Below are positions 57,282-57,396 of a stretch of DNA of 57,396 nucleotides, piece by piece (the first letter of the stretch is position 1; each line of letters starts with the position of its first letter). Made by a program: the position numbers and the translations under genes. The stretch is from assembly GCA_032718475.1 (NCBI GenBank), contig JAUCBJ010006592.1, positions 1 through 57,396 of the forward strand, in the 5' to 3' direction. The notes beneath the pieces were generated by a model. The model saw nothing but the letters and a program-made list of their open reading frames with translations. It searched no databases and was not told where the DNA came from. The DNA is from Nemertoderma westbladi (Eukaryota > Xenacoelomorpha > Nemertodermatida > Nemertodermatidae).

Positions 57282-57396
57282 ATTTGGATTGTGATCATAT
57301 TCGCAGAAGTGATTCTCGGAGTCGTGTCTAATGGTATATCTGTTATTGTCATGGTACTAAGTCGTTTAATGACGTCACACACCAAGTATTACCTTA
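57282..57396 (+). CDS. Class A (rhodopsin-like) GPCR exon, TM1, off the right edge
   Basis: After a pyrimidine-rich acceptor (cttgttttcaaacag|) an open phase-0 frame reads a hydrophobic helix with IFAEVILGVVSNGISVIVMV, followed by LSRLMTSHTKYYL. The G-x-x-x-N motif is the TM1 N1.50 signature. A basic first intracellular loop with T-x-YYL opening TM2 is the usual class A pattern (compare 'GN...MRT.TNYYL'). The frame stays open to the end of the window. The receptor subfamily cannot be told from TM1 alone. Confidence 0.72.
   Translation, partial: MWIVIIFAEVILGVVSNGISVIVMVLSRLMTSHTKYYL

Overview
The window reads as nuclear DNA of a multicellular animal. It holds AT-rich noncoding DNA, several APE-type LINE families, BEL/Pao LTR retrotransposons, tRNA-headed SINE-like repeats, a piggyBac-type MITE and one probable spliced host gene. 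A LINE with a 2A peptide, BEL/Pao elements and frequent 'taggcctac' and 'taccggta' words suggest a marine invertebrate. An echinoderm or hemichordate-like deuterostome is my best guess, with low confidence. No bacterial features, CRISPR arrays or rRNA genes are visible.

Layout. 1-1084 (-) is a slice of an RTE-like LINE ('LINE A'), followed by a 37-bp-arm palindrome. 2225-4312 (-) is a decayed gene of an uncharacterised Cys-rich, probably transposon-encoded family. 4750-9340 (+) is LINE D, with a coiled-coil/RRM ORF1 and an ORF2 carrying a 2A motif and a PHD finger. 9340-14231 (+) is LINE C, decayed, split by a small LINE A insertion and ending in a minisatellite-rich tail. Then come an antisense SINE (about 14318-14605) and a piggyBac-type MITE (15566-16393). 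17483-25516 (+) is LINE B, decayed and split by a full-length LINE A (20654-24409) whose 1018-codon ORF is intact.

Two complete LTR elements follow. BEL-1 (25753-37817, coding strand minus) has 1150-bp LTRs that are nearly identical and a TAGGC target duplication. It keeps only gag and protease remnants plus an extra ORF I do not recognise, with RT and RNase H deleted. BEL-2 (38479-44936, plus) has 498-bp LTRs and a TAATG target duplication. It has gag, protease, RT, RNase H and integrase with one stop and one frameshift, and an odd repetitive insertion inside RT.

The right part holds a 5 x 60 bp tandem repeat of hairpins (46219-46518), two more decayed LINE A copies, and what looks like a host class A GPCR gene on plus. 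Exon 1 is 50150-50224 and exon 2 (TM1) starts at 57282. Its first intron contains a decayed LINE (54485-55879) and, antisense, the most striking item: a tandem array of about 414-bp units (50998-52296). In each unit a tRNA-like A-box/B-box head abuts a hammerhead ribozyme motif. Two of the hammerheads have every core residue and all three helices intact. This would be a pol III-promoted, self-cleaving repeat comparable to Schistosoma Sm-alpha SINEs and to retrozymes.

The window is largely a stack of insertions inside insertions. LINE A is the only element whose full coding frame looks intact. Target duplications date LINE A as younger than both LINEs it splits.
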